64,000 bases of DNA from Anoplolepis gracilipes (lineage: Eukaryota > Arthropoda > Insecta > Hymenoptera > Formicidae), in the NCBI RefSeq assembly GCF_047496725.1, contig NC_132978.1, positions 4,083,501 through 4,147,500 of the forward strand. Reading direction: 5' to 3'. Position numbers and translations under genes: made by a program. The notes under the pieces were generated by a model. The model was not told the origin of the DNA. It saw only the letters and a program-made list of their open reading frames with translations, and searched no databases. Positions 10,170 to 22,944 of the stretch are shown piece by piece (within the stretch, counting starts at the first letter, position 1; every line of letters begins with the position of its first letter).

Positions 10170-11300
10170 TATATAATATTTTTAATTGTTAGTATAGATT
10201 ATAAGATTTAATATTATATTATAATAATTTTTGCAATTATTAATCGTGTCAATTTATTCTTACATAAAATTGATCACACATGTCAAGAATATATTTTCAA
10301 TTATCATGTATTTTAATTTGCTATTTACTAATGTAAGGAGTATAACTAATGAAATTATAGTTTTCCAAAATGTATTATGCTGAAATTTTATATGTATTTT
10401 GTATGTAATAACACAGTAAATGTAACAAAATTTGATATAAAATTGTAACTGTAACATATAATTATATAATAACATATTTCACACAAATTTGATTTGACTT
10501 TTTTCAAAAACAAAAAATTCTAGTTCTATTTAAATATTATGTAAATAAGACATTTAGTAAACTATAAAATTCTAGACAACATTTTATGTAATAAATTTTA
10601 TCATAAATTTTCATCAACAACAGTCGTCACTGAGCCAGTTGTCATCCCAGGAGTTCACGTTTAGAGGGCTGTTGTGGTTTCCCATAACGTTTGCTAACTA
10701 CAAATGCCAATCTTGTCGTGTTGTCAGCTAATTATATAATCATAAAAGAAAACTACGGAACATGAACAAAGTTGGAATTTTTATCAATGAATAAGAAACT
10801 GAAATCTCTTTAGTTAAAACACTAATACATTTGTTTTGCTATAACATTTATCTCACTTGATTGTGATTAAATTTTTTAATTGTAAGTGAAACTCTAAACA
10901 CAAATATTAACAGAATAAATAAATGTTTTCTGATAAGAGATATATTTTGTTCACGACAGTTTGCGTTGACAACTACATAAGCAAATATTTATGTTAACTA
11001 CATAGGGAATTTTTTATGTTAACAATTAAATAGGTAAATTTAAATATAATTAAAAATAACTAAAATTAATAAAATAATAACTAAAAATAATTAAAAATTT
11101 AACATAATGACTGTAAAATATATAAAACACACACATGCGTATGTGTATTTTATATCAATTAACTCATACATAAAACATAAAAAAAGATTCAATTTCGTTG
11201 TTTACATTAATTAATTTTACTGTGAGGGAGATAAAACTATAAAAATTTTAAATTAGTTATATAAAAACTAACAAGACACGTACATGTTTTTGTAGTTCAT
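10170..11300. repeat. Second copy of the B 3' flank
   Basis: Runs colinear with 6,985-8,110. Landmarks include agattataagatttaatatta, ttgatcacacatgtcaagaa and the aagcaaa-tatttatgtta segment. It ends at the same place as the first copy (ttttgtagttcatatt), after which unrelated transposon sequence begins. No gene seen. Confidence 0.6.
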
Positions 11301-11639
11301 ATTATTATATCTTTTATAGTGAATAAAGCAGGAAAATTTTTGTTTTTCTTTGTAAGGTCAGCATACAGATTTTGCATAATAAAGATCTTATTATTATTAG
11401 TTGACTTCTTCATGAAAAAATATTTCGCCAATTTCTCGATCATTTTTCCAATTTCGTCAAATAGTGCTTTTTCTGCAATCTTCATTAATTCTAAAAATTC
11501 TGCAAGTATCTGCACAATAATAAAGAAAAGTATATAAATAAATAATACTCAGTTATAAAAATTTGATAAATATCTTTAAGAATTATTAAAGAATTAAATA
11601 TTTTAAAGTATTATGTCATATATTAAAATTTTTTTATTA

Positions 11640-13870
11640 CACTTATCGTTAGATGAGGAGAGCGAGAGTTAACATTAGAAATAGCTGCAGAGCGATTACA
11701 ATTGCACGCCGTACAATTTCTCATAAATATTCGAGAAATATGTAAAACATCTCACAAAACTGTGGAACATATAATTGATGAAGTAATGCATTTGTTGGGC
11801 GTATATAGCGATTATAGTAGTCAGTTATAATTATTATCTTAGATTGATCTATTTCTTTTACACATTTTTATATAAAACTAACTCAATTTATATTATGTTT
11901 TAGCAAGAGATTCAAAACATAACGGATTCCAATACAAAATTAATGAATTTTCAAGATATTAAGAAAATATTCATTGAAAAGCATCCATCATCGTCAATAT
12001 TTTCATCTGTCCAATCGAAGAAAGCTCTAGATAAAATATTAATACAAAAATTTAATATGGTATCATCAAAAAAACATATACTTGATACGAAACTTGTTTG
12101 GAAAAAAAAGAAGAGTTTCATTGGAAAAGTAGCAAAGATTTGTGAAACTACTTGTGACGCTTACATCGTGCCTTTTTTTAAAGAATTTAAAAAATCTTTT
12201 GGAAAATAATGAAGTGAGATCAAATATTGAGAATCCAAAACCACATGAACTGGGAGTCCATCGGACAGTATTGGATGGAAGCTACTATCGAAAAAATGAT
12301 TTTTTTTGCAATCATAATAATGCGTTAGCTGTAATTTTTTATTACGATAATCTCGGTATTGCCAATCCTTTGGGTGCAGCCTCAAAGAATAAAAAATTAT
12401 CAGTATTTTACTGAACATTAGGAAACATATATCCTAAATTTAGATCATCAAAGAATATTATTCAATTATATGCAATTTTAAAAACAGAATATTTGAAAAA
12501 ACCAGGAGCTTTAGAAAAAGTTTTGAAACCATTTATGATGGATATAGTAAAATTAAAAAAATGAAGGTATTACTATAAACGTTGCAACAAAAACAAAAAA
12601 TTTTAAGGGCTTATTATTATTTTGCGCAAGAGATATTCCTGCTGCATTATTAGGTGGCTTTAAAGAATCGGTTTCAGCTTATCGGTTTTGTCGGTCCTGT
12701 TTGACAACAGCTGAAGAGTATAAAAGTAATTTTCGTGAGGATAATTTTACGATTCGTAATAAAACGATTCATAATAATCATATCGAAATTGTAGCTGATT
12801 CTACATTAACAAAAGTAGCGACAAAATTTTGGCAAAAAACATATGGAGTGATGAATAAGAGTCTACTGTTGCAAAGTTTTAATGTAGATGTAACACTATG
12901 TCTACCTCAAGATTGTATGTATTATATTCTCATCGAAGGCCCTCTAGAAATTGCCATTTGTAGCTTATTAAAATATTGCATTTTTTAACTGCAATTGTTT
13001 ACACTTAAACAATTTAACAAACGTATTACTCATTTTGATTATGGTCATTTTAAAAAAGATAAACTTGCTCTAATTCTTCGTGTTCATCTTGTTGATGGTA
13101 ACTTACGACAAAGTGCAGCACAAATATTTACTCTAGCACATATGTTGCTTTTGTTAATTGCAGATTGGATACAATGTAAACATCTTATTGAGCATATAGA
13201 TTGTTATATTATGCTATTACAAATCATGAATGTTTGTCTTGCTTATGAGATACACGAAGAATCAATTGAGTTATTGAGCCGAATAATTGAAATATACATT
13301 ACACATTTATTAATTTATATCCAGATTTCATTACCAAAGTTTCACTTTTTATTTCATGTTCCGAGATACATAAAATTGTTTGGACCATCAAGACAACAAT
13401 GATGCTTTAAATTTGAAGCATGTCATGCATATTTTAAATCACTTGTGCCGATTGTGCGTAATTTAAAAAATATGGCTTTTACAATGTCATACAGACATCA
13501 ATCACGTCTATGTTTCAGATTAAATTCATATTCTGGTATCAATTTAAAAAAAATTCTCTATGAAGGAGATCACATAGCACATGGAGTATCTGTCCTTCTG
13601 TGTAATTTACCTTATGCAAATATATTTCATGGAATTATTAATGAATCTGAATCTTAACCTGCCAAATAATGCGATCATCAAAAGTAACAATTTATAGCAG
13701 CACATATCAAGCTAAAAGTATAATTTTACTTGAATGTTATGAAGATGATTTATTAGTGTTTGGAGAAGTGGATGAAATATTTATTTTTAACAAAGAAATC
13801 CTATTAGTTATTTCAACATTACAAACTGAATATTTTGCTTTTATAATAAATTCATATTAAGTCACACAAA
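11640..13870 (+). pseudogene. Decayed CACTA/EnSpm-like transposase
   Basis: A long plus-strand coding region is broken by stops and frameshifts. Readable pieces in order are FLINIREICKTSHKTVEHII (about 11,730), 11943-12209, 12142-12420 with VFYYDNLG-type text, WTLGNIYPKFRS after a TGA in place of Trp (12,412), GGFKESVSAYRFCRSC (about 12,650), CLPQDCMYYILIEGPLE (about 12,900), KFHFLFHVPRYIKLFGPS (about 13,340) and FKFEACHAYFKSLVP (about 13,405). The order of a Gly-rich Cys pair, P.D-M...EG, then K.H...H.P..I..FGP...FE..H...K matches large DDE transposases of the CACTA/Transposase_21 type. A matching right terminus lies at 14,540. I could not run a profile search, so the family call is provisional. 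The copy is clearly non-functional. Confidence 0.6.
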
Positions 13871-14224
13871 TTCATAATGTACAAAATTTCGTGAAAAATG
13901 TCAAAGATTTAATATTTCCTTATCCTACTTTCATTTTTTCTAACAAAAAATAAAAAATATATACCGTTCATTAATCATGAACGTATTGAATTTTATGGAT
14001 AAATTTTTTTTCAAATGTATAAATTATAATAAATAATGTAATAAAAATAAACTTAAAATAATAAATTTATATAATAAATGTATATCATACATAATAAACT
14101 TTGCATTATAATAAGTTTATGTTATTTGTGTATTTATTATGGAGGATATTATAAATTAAATATAAGTTTAAGTAAAAAATCTGTAGTCTTTGTCACATTT
14201 TTTACCATAAAATACTAAGAATAA

Positions 14225-14540
14225 TTTTCTCTCTAATCTAATACACATTTTTCTCATAATTACACGTATGAATCTCACGTGTAATAAGATCTAAATGTGT
14301 AAAGTTATTTTTTACGTATACTTTTTACACATTTGAAGTACACGTTTATACATTTTATAGTATATATCATATTATACACAGCATGACATGTTAAACTACA
14401 CCTTCAATTGTGTAAATTTATTTTTTTATACAGTATAATATGTTTATTTTACACGAAAAACTAAGTCACACACGTAAATGTGTAATTTTACACATATAAG
14501 TGTGTAACTATGTACTTATTACACACTTGGATTTGTAGTG
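14225..14540. mobile_element. Right end of CACTA-like element with subterminal repeats
   Basis: The terminus reads ...GGATTTGTAGTG ending at 14540; in reverse complement it begins CACTACAAATCC, the expected CACTA start. Inward lie more than ten short repeats of the TTACACA/TGTGTAA type on both strands, some paired as palindromes. CACTA elements typically carry such subterminal arrays as transposase binding sites. The base triplet just outside is AAG. I could not find the matching left CACTA end before 11,640, so the element may be truncated on that side. Confidence 0.65.
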
Positions 14541-15345
14541 AAGTTAAATAAAATATCTGAACAGCATATTGGTAGAAATACTACTAACAAATGAGTTAAA
14601 ATAGATCATTTTGATTATGGTTATAATTTAATGCTAAGTGAGATGAGGTAGAAATATTAAATAGCAAATTATTTTATAATGAAAGATTAATTTCCGAAAC
14701 AAAATATTTGTCAAGAAAATTGTCTAAATTTGCAGACGCACACAGAAAGTTTATCAGGTATTTATGTGAGGTAATAGATATGCTTCATAAATTTTGAAGG
14801 ACATATCGTACATTAAATATAGGTTTATCTACCTGTCATTTTCACAATCTATCCTTGATTATGTAAGCGAGCGGTACATTATACTTTTTCTTTCCTTGTT
14901 ATTAACATCGTTATTACTAACATCTTTATTATACGATATAGTATATAAGCTTATTTACACGTAAGCTTATTATTATACATCTTTACTTTGCGTTTAATTT
15001 AATTTTAATTTTACTGTTATTGTTGTACTTTTTACTGATATTTGACTTATAATATCCTTTTTTTATCTTCTTTACTGTATTTTATTTTTATTTTTATATA
15101 TTTACTTATGTTGACAAAAATTACAGGATTTTAATTGAGTTATGTGCGTAACAGATCTTCTGGCCAAAAAAAACTAGTGAAGAGCGTTTACATTTGCATA
15201 GATTTTTACATATTAGGATGAGTATCAACGTGTTCATATTTACCTATAAGTGTTAGAACGTATCAACTAATAGGTTTTCATTTTATTTTAATAGTAATTC
15301 TATATATTAATATATTTTAGTTGATAATGCTACTTATACTATATG
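14541..15345. other. AT-rich intergenic stretch
   Basis: No ORF, splice architecture or repeat that I can support, beyond AT-rich low complexity. Confidence 0.5.
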
Positions 15346-15351
15346 CTTGCG

Positions 15352-15383
15352 CTGATAAAGGTCCAAAAAATTGGACTAAAACG
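15352..15383 (+). mobile_element. Hammerhead-like Penelope terminus remnant
   Basis: CTGATAA (15352-15358) is followed by a GGTCC...GGACT stem with a seven-base loop, then AAAACG. This is the order CUGANGA, stem II, GAAAC of a hammerhead ribozyme, with mutated core bases (CTGATAA, AAAA for GAAA). It resembles the Penelope-like 3' motif at 8,875 and the reverse-strand one at 24,139. Only this terminal remnant was seen here. Confidence 0.45.
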
Positions 15384-15659
15384 TTCATTTTTAACAATAT
15401 TTAATATAATTTGTATACTATTACCAATGATGAAAATTCTTGATTGTTTTATATCTAAATAATTTTATTAAATGTGCTCTTATATGCCTATATTATTTCA
15501 TTATTAAAATGAAAATTCAGATTCTCTCCACTTATATAAATGCCACACATATATTTCTATTTCTTCCTAGAAATATTTTGCATGAATACTTTAAGTTAAA
15601 AGAATAAAGCCGTAAAACGTAATCATAACATAAAAAAATTATAACAGAAATAATAAGAT

Positions 15660-17900
15660 ATTAAAAAGGTTTTATAATATATATAATTATACCTTTGAAA
15701 TTTAATATCATTCCAAAACATTAAAAAAATAATAAATAATATCACAGACTTCGCAATATTTCAATATATATTTATATATGTATAATTTAATTCTTTACTT
15801 TGTTTATGCTAATAAGGTTTATTATACCAATTTGGAATTGATGTCAGGATGCGTAGAAAACTAGGAATAAATTAAAATCCAAGTTTTTGGAAATACTCGT
15901 ATGTACTCGCAAGCATTGAAAGAAGAAGAATGAGATGTCCTCTTGTTTATAACAAAACATAAATGTAATTACATAAGGACTCTAGGTATAGATTTAACTG
16001 CTATTACATTATAATATTTATCTTGAAAAAAATACGCAAAAATATGTTAAATTTATTTATCGTATAAGTATAATTTCATTTTTTTAAATATTATATAAGC
16101 ATAGGATAAAAATTTGTGTTCTTTAAACATTATGAGTCGTATAATTTTTCAGTAATTTAGATATTCAACAATTTAGATATCTTATATTTTACTTAGAACA
16201 ATATAGAAAAAACTAATGACAGAATAATGACGTACATTAAATATAATAACGTAAGAAGTTTGATAACGATGGAATATCTATTATATATTATTTAATAGTA
16301 ATTAGTATATATAATTACTATTAGTAATTATGTAAATAATTATTATTATTAAAATAATATACAGGGTGTTTCAGACCACTGATGCCTGTCATTTTTCGCA
16401 AAAATGGAACGTCACAAAAAGTTACGGGAAAAGTTTTCATTACTAAAAGGCACCCAAAGCATTCATTGATGATGGTTCCATTTTTCGAGACCAACCGGAA
16501 GTAGGTAACTGAAATCAACTTTAATAATTTGAAATAGGTACATGGGTTAAGTGGAATATCATTAGAGCTTTAAAAAAGAAATAATTTACTAAAACTTAAT
16601 TTAATTATCTCTTATAAGTTTTGAGAAAAATGAATGTATGAATGCCTGCAATAATGTATAAGTGCGTTTATCTCGAAATCTGTAAAAGAGAATTGAATTA
16701 AGTTTTAGTAAAAATTGTTTCAAAGTTCCAATGATACCTTACTCGATCCCTGTACCTATTTGAAATTTTTAAACTGATTCCAGTTACACCTACTTCCAGT
16801 TTGGTCTAAGAAATGGAACAATTACCTTTAGGTGCTCATTTATAATGAAAGTTTTTTCTTAACTTTCTGTGACATTATTTTGGAGCACTTGTAAATTATT
16901 GTAGACATCTACACATTTAAATGTTTTTTTGAAACCTGTAAGATATAATTGTTTTCATAAATTAAGTTTTAATAAAAGTTGTTTTTTTTCAAAGTTCTGT
17001 CCAATAATATCTCACTCGACTCATGTTCTCATTTGAAATTTTATAATTGGCTTCAGTTATATCTACTTCTGGTTTGTTTCGAAAAATGAAATCAATAAAT
17101 ACTTTGAGTGCCCTTTAGTAAGGAAAATTTTTCCCGTAACTTTCTGTGACGTTCCATTTTTGAGAAAAACGGCTAATATGGATCGTCTAAAACAGTCTAA
17201 ATTTATATATACAAATTGTTAAGAAATTAGACCGACAAAGAAAAAATAAGAAACTCACAAAACTTCTATGTTACCATGTAATAAACAAAATGCCGTAGAG
17301 AAATATAATAATAATAAAAAATATTAATAAGAAATGTTTATTTTAACATCATTTATTTCTTCTCAAAGTTATCAGTCTAATTTTTAACACTGTGTTATGT
17401 AATGTTAGTACAATGCGAAAAATATGGATCTATCTAAATTGATGAAATATATATCAGTCATTATGTTAAAGTGACTTGTTGCACAAGATAGTATTGTATA
17501 ATATTTAGTAAATGTTTTTTCGTAATATTTCTGAGTAAGTAGTTTTTTAATGTCTCTATTATACAAATAATTAAGAATAATTATTATGAATTATTCCTAA
17601 ACAAAGGGAAAAAAAGTCTTCAATATATTAAGTAATAATATATAAATTCAAAAAAACATTAATGCACAACTTCATTTAATTGTTAAAATAATATTGGTTA
17701 AATTTAAAAAAAATTCTCATTATTCGTATGTGCTAATGTAAAATTATTGCAAATTTTATTAAATTATTATCGCTCAACAATTAAAAATTTGTATGAATTT
17801 TAGGAACAAGTTTGACAACTTAAATTAATAACAACGATTTTTTTCAAACTTTTAAGATTATATTTTTTTCTTTTAATGCTGATGTTTCTCTCGAAATTAA
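15660..17900. repeat. Segmental duplicate block, partner at about 25,600-27,300
   Basis: The stretch around 15,850-16,330 (aacaaaacataaatgtaa, aaggactctagg, tattagtatatataatta) is matched by 25,610-26,150 in the same orientation. The flank after the embedded inverted-repeat element (17,640-17,930, including atgctaatg...aattttattaaattatta and the ctcgaaattaatgct end) is matched by 27,030-27,300. A short part (15,700-15,760) also matches 2,020-2,080. No gene is visible inside. Confidence 0.65.
16361..17200. mobile_element. Long inverted-repeat DNA element, full-length-looking copy
   Basis: The left end ACAGGGTGTTTCAGACCACT is the imperfect reverse complement of the right end at about 17,183-17,200. 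The arms continue inward through atggaacgtcac (left) and gtgacgttccat (right), and gaccaaccggaagtag versus ctacttctggtttg. Length is about 840 bp. No intact ORF. A shorter copy lies at 26,258-26,740. Confidence 0.75.
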
Positions 17901-19250
17901 TGCTATAAAACTTATGATGCCGCACAGTACAGTGGGCTGAAAACTCGCCATTTTGTGCTAAAATTATAAATCTAAAAAATTAATTTTTGCATGGATATTG
18001 AAATGTTTATAAAGAGAGAAGACTGATTTTAAATATGATCTTAACATTCAGAATGGCAGTTCATATTGCAGATACAACTATTTCATTGAAATTTTGTAAA
18101 AATACATACGGAAATTTTTTATATCGGCTATAAATATATCTATTAAGGCATATTTTTTTATTTTATATATTATACATACATTATATGTAAAAGTACATAT
18201 GCATATAAACGCATATGTGTCTGCATTCTTGTTTTTAAACGTTTTTTAACGTAGTTAAAATATAGTATTTATGGTAAGTATTTGTTTCGTATTTATTTTA
18301 TATTATTTTATTTTATATTAGTATTTATTATGTTATATTAGTCGACTCATTGTTATTAAAACTTTGACTTATAATATACTGTATTTGCTCCATTTATATT
18401 ATATACCATGGACATTTATTTTCGAAAGTCAGAGGTCAAGGATGACAATCAGTGAGATTAGAAAAAACCGAGCAAGATGGACGGAGCGAACATTCTAGCT
18501 CCAGCCTTCATAGCGACAAGTTGTCAATATCGGAACATGCATAATAAAATTTGTCATTCAATATTATAAAATTTCGTTGCATTCAGCTTATTTCTATCCG
18601 GAATTCATCATCCATTGTAAAAAACAGAAGTCCTTTACTTCGTTTGCGTCGCTTGAGGAGCTACCCAAGACTACACGCAAAATTTCAAATAGTATTTATA
18701 ATTAATTTTGAATTTATTATTAATAAATTTAATATTTTTAATAAACAAAAAGTAAATAATAATAATTCTAATTAGTAATTGTTTTAATAAATTTTTCATT
18801 TGTTTTCAAACAGAATTAGTTTCTATGATAATTTGCAAGCGATTATGACAGAGTATTGAACTAACTAATTATAAGAAAATGTTCGCCAAAGTTACTATGC
18901 TGGCGTTAAAAGTATTAAAACAAGATCAAAAGTTTTAAAATAATAAATTAAATTTATAATCTTTAATCATAATATATAATAATTTTATTTTTTATGATTT
19001 ATATAATTATGTTATAAATCAAATAAACGTTACATTAATTTTATTGTGGTGCCAGTTAATTACATATAAAAAATATCAAAAGATTAAGATCATTCTATCA
19101 TAGTTTTGAATTTTTATTCTATACACGTAATAATTATTACAATTGTTACAAAATAAACGCATTTTATTGAAAAATGTATAAATATTACACGAATATACAT
19201 ATTCAATTCTTATTTATAATAAAGCAGATATTAGAACAAATAATATATAA
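17200..19250. other. AT-rich intergenic DNA
   Basis: Apart from the duplicate flank up to 17,930, nothing gene-like could be supported. A slightly less AT-rich piece at about 18,420-18,680 contains only a short basic frame (18,551-18,775) without signs of selection. Confidence 0.45.
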
Positions 19251-19299
19251 CTATATATACTCGCTCGCAACTGCGAGCAAAATTGAAACGTTGACAGTA

Positions 19300-20090
19300 A
19301 TGAGATTGATCTAATGTGTGTCATTTGACTACTGCTAAGTTTAGCAGTTGTCTCTACATATCCTATAAATCTAATATAGCAAATTTAATATTGCGTATTT
19401 TTTATGTATTATATATATTTTATTATCTAATATTTTATACGTTTTATAAAAATATAAATTTGATTTTAAAATATGGTTTTGTCTTTTTATACATTTGCAA
19501 TGTAATTCACTTAAATCTTTCAAATTTTTCAGTTGATTATAATATAGAAATTATTGTTGAGAAAGAACAATAGATACTCTTATTTATACTTTATTTATTG
19601 AGAAAAAAAGCACATTTTAATTACTAATTATTAATTTTATAATTTTATACATATATATCTATATACATAATCAAAATGATTATATAATATATTATTTAAG
19701 TTTTCTAAATACTTTTAATATTGATTCTCTTTTTTCTAATAATAGAAACTGTTAGATTTCAACTGTTAACTCTTATAACAAATATTTTGACAAATATTTT
19801 TATACAAAGGCAATATATTATATATTTCGTTTGTTATATAAATTATTCTATTTCTTTTTGTGAATATATGAAGCAATAAAAAATTGTTTATCGTTTTGAT
19901 GACTCATAAATAATTTTCTGCCAATTTAGATTTCCAACAATTAAAATATTCTTTATTTTACATAGATAACGTAATAATTAGTATGATAAGAACAGTATAT
20001 ATACTGTACACATGGTAGTAATAGCATATGATATCAGATATTTATCATTTTGGTTTCATTTTTTAGTCAGCAGTTTTATTAGTATATATA
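19300..20090. repeat. Upstream part of duplicated A-gene block
   Basis: Matches 2,500-3,440 upstream of gene A. Landmarks are tatacatttgcaatgtaat, ttttcagttgattataatatagaaattattgtt, and a taaattatt-tatttct...gaagcaataaaaaattg block. That last block occurs at about 2,615, 3,190 and 19,835. It marks the left extent of the duplication carrying gene A'. Confidence 0.65.
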
Positions 20091-20212
20091 CTATATAAGA
20101 TTATATACGCGAGAAAAAGTGCGTTCAACATATTAAACTACCACTACGCTTAAATTTTGAGAAATACTATTGAAATAAAAAGTGATTATAAAAACAAGAA
20201 AAATCTCTTAAA

Positions 20213-20503
20213 ATGATTAATATAAAATACATGGTAAGTTTTATTCATTCGTTATTTGCATTTAACTGTTTACACTTTTTGTAATGCGAATGTTAAAAAA
20301 TACTAATGCTTTGACTTTTTTCGAAATTTCAGATTTTATTTTCCTGTATAACGCTGTTTCTATTAACTAAGAACAATCTAGCTCAGACTCAAGGAACAAC
20401 CGAAAATGCAGAGGGAAATTTAGACGGAAATTTAGGGGAAGCTTCAAACGAAAGTTCAAACAATGATTCAAACTCTTCAGACGACAATACAAACGGTAAT
20501 TAG
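20213..20503 (+). CDS. Small secreted peptide, gene A' (duplicate of gene A)
   Basis: Exon 1 is 20213-20233 (MINIKYM) with a GTAAGT donor. Exon 2 follows a TTTCAG acceptor at 20333 and runs in frame to TAG at 20501-20503, giving 63 aa. The signal-peptide core ILFSCITLFLLTKNNLAQ is followed by a strikingly acidic and Asn/Ser-rich mature part (ENAEGNLDGNLGEASNESS then NNDSNSSDDNTNGN). An alternative donor at 20496 (G|GTAAT) could join a conserved phase-1 exon at 20760-20810 encoding ENQNQKLKLTANDQNSK, homologous to exon 3 of gene A. The mature region is much longer than in gene A, expanded by NLDG/NLGE-type repeats. Function unknown. Confidence 0.6.
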
Positions 20504-20759
20504 ACAGTGGTTTAGACACTGGAACAAAGTAGTTCAGAAAAAAATAGAAAATACAATAAGTGCAAACAAAAATAAAGACAAACATTATATCCAAATATAT
20601 ATTTTAAAAATATATAAGAAGTGCAACATATTTGAAATACCAATTTTATTTTAGTTCAGGAATTTATACTCTTTGATGAAATTCAAAACACTCTTCTGAT
20701 AAACAAAGAAATCATTTATTAGAAAAAAATTAGAAACTTAACAGATTTTTACTTTTTAG

Positions 20760-20810
20760 AAAATCAGAATCAAAAACTTAAACTAACAGCTAATGATCAA
20801 AATTCAAAAG
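20760..20810 (+). CDS. Candidate alternative exon 3 of gene A'
   Basis: The exon starts after a TTTTTAG acceptor and ends before a GTGTTAG donor-like site. It is 51 bases, so it keeps phase 1 on both sides, and is nearly identical to exon 3 of gene A in its first 30 bases. In gene A the frame stops inside the exon; here it stays open. A further exon would be needed downstream and I could not identify one. Confidence 0.4.
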
Positions 20811-21244
20811 GTGTTAGTAATTTTTTTGCAATAATAATTTTTATTTGCAATAATGACATATATATTTTTACTGAAGCCACATTCATTGTGCATCCAATGG
20901 CTACACATAAAGTACTTAAAGCATTAATTCATCCTTACATATTAAAGCATCTTTCATAATAAAAACACATATCACTTTGATTATTCGGCTGAGAAGTTGT
21001 ACTAAGGCTACATACTCAAAGCATATGTTACATACATTACATTAGTATTATCATAGGTATTCTAAATTAAAAACATATTATTAGAAACACATCATTTTAT
21101 TTAAAATCTAAATAAGAAAGAAAGTACAACAATAAATTACAAAAATAAAAACTAATTGTCAAATGGTAGTCTATGAACGACTTAATTAACGTATAAACAT
21201 TATAAAGCTATTAAAATAATAATAAGAGATTTATTTCTTACCAA

Positions 21245-22175
21245 AAAAAGTTTTAACTTTCAAACATTCACAAACTTTCTCGCCACGATATTATAAAACA
21301 TTAGCACTATTGGCGGCATTTTTAGAGATTTTTGTTATATGAACTTCTATTTAATTCATATATTTGCCGATAATGGTACTATAAAAACATCAATTTTTCT
21401 TAGTGTTTCAAATTATCAAGTATTCCAAATTTACTGCACTATGCATTTACAATATAAGGTTTACATCCTAGATATCTGTTTTCAGAGGATCCTACGAGTA
21501 CAACTATGAGTGGAAAATAAATTTTAATTTATAAATTTATTTGTAACGACATCCAAGATGAAACTGGAAATATGTAATCGAACCTGACAAATGCATTCAA
21601 AAGTAAGGATTCTTCTCCACTAAAATCAGAATTTGAATTCTTGTTACATTCTAGCTAGAATTCAAATTAGGATTTAATCTTCTTAAAGCAAACATTTTTA
21701 TAAATTTTAATTAATAATTATAGATTTATAATACACTTATAAATTGCATTCCTAGCTCGAATCCAGCTAATAATCCTTTTAATTATGCTATGTTTAATTG
21801 ACAATTAATGCAAACGTACTAATATTAAAATAAAGAAAATTAAAAGTAAAATAAAAATTTATAATTATTATTAAATTTTCATTAATACTATTAATTGAAA
21901 TTTATAAAAATATTTGCTCCAAGATGAAATTCAAATTTGATCTCAGCCAGAATGTAAGCACGATTCAAATTGGAATTCTAATAAAGAAGAATCTTTATTT
22001 AATGTATAAAAATGTTTGATCTTATAAAATTATCTGATCTTATTAATTTTATTTGGTGGCGGTTTATTAATGCAATATTGCTTTAGATTTTGGGGTTGCA
22101 ATTAATTGTAAAAAAAAAAAAAATAAAGTATTTAATCAATATGATATTGTTTTAGATTTTATTGTATTTTATATA
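21245..22175. repeat. Third copy of the foldback-containing repeat unit
   Basis: Same order of landmarks as R1 and R2: aaacattcacaaactttctcg, the palindromic core at about 21,555-22,040 with ggaatttgaattc/gaattcaaattgg arms, and the terminal tagattttattgtattttatat. More diverged and shorter than R1 and R2. Confidence 0.7.
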
Positions 22176-22344
22176 TAACAATTTATTACAATATTTATTA
22201 CATTGTTTATCTCGCACAAAATGTGTTACAAGTTTTGTGCAGAGTACAGTATATCTCTATCAAAGTATTTATCAAGCATTATATCAAGTTCAAGTAGTGT
22301 TTACTTCGTTTGATATTACAAGAGTCAGCATAAAACAAAATCGG

Positions 22345-22545
22345 TAAGTTACTGAGTTTGTCTTATATGTTTCACAGATGCTACTAATTGTAAGTCTAAT
22401 TTTGCAATTATCGTATATTTTTATCTTTATTTTCAATATAATGTGTTCTATATCCACATTAGCAATAATAAAATTTGCTCAAATATATGAAAGGATCTAA
22501 TCTATCAACAAGTAATATATTAGGCTGTAACTATTGTTCTTGCAG
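22345..22545. repeat. Inverted duplicate, partner at 27,370-27,600
   Basis: Plus-strand 22,345-22,545 (tatatgtttcacagatgcta, tatctttattttcaatataa, attagcaataataaaatttg, ctaatctatcaacaa) matches the reverse complement of 27,370-27,600. Content is noncoding. The shared sequence may be part of a mobile element, because its partner lies beside a Penelope remnant. Confidence 0.6.
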
Positions 22546-22944
22546 AAAGTTTTATAGTTAATTTTTATAGTCGTTCTTTTTAATGCTCGTAATTTATATA
22601 ACCACGAAAAGCAGACAAGATAGGACAACACAAGTTTAGAGTAATATGAGAAACTATATGAACGGATTTTGATACATAGATTCCATTATAATACGACGTC
22701 TTGCATCTGTAATAGGAATTAAAAACTGAGATTAAGAAGATTATGCGCAAAATGTCGCTGTATCAGAAAATTTAGTACTTATTACATTTATAAGCATCCT
22801 AACTTTTTCAATATGTGATGCACGTATATAAAATTATTTTAAAGCGTTCAATGTTTTAAGATACAATAGCACTCGTTTTTTTAAATAGATAACATCAATT
22901 AAAACAAAAAAAAATTGAAAATACAAAGGAAAGAATTCTTTAAA

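Noticed and set aside
11297..11537. Overlapping plus and minus ORFs of 72 aa
   Set aside because: Both are low-complexity Lys/Phe/Ile frames. The minus one is amphipathic but has no homologue in the duplicated copy.
12161..12418. 85-aa minus-strand ORF
   Set aside because: Antisense to recognisable transposase text on the plus strand.
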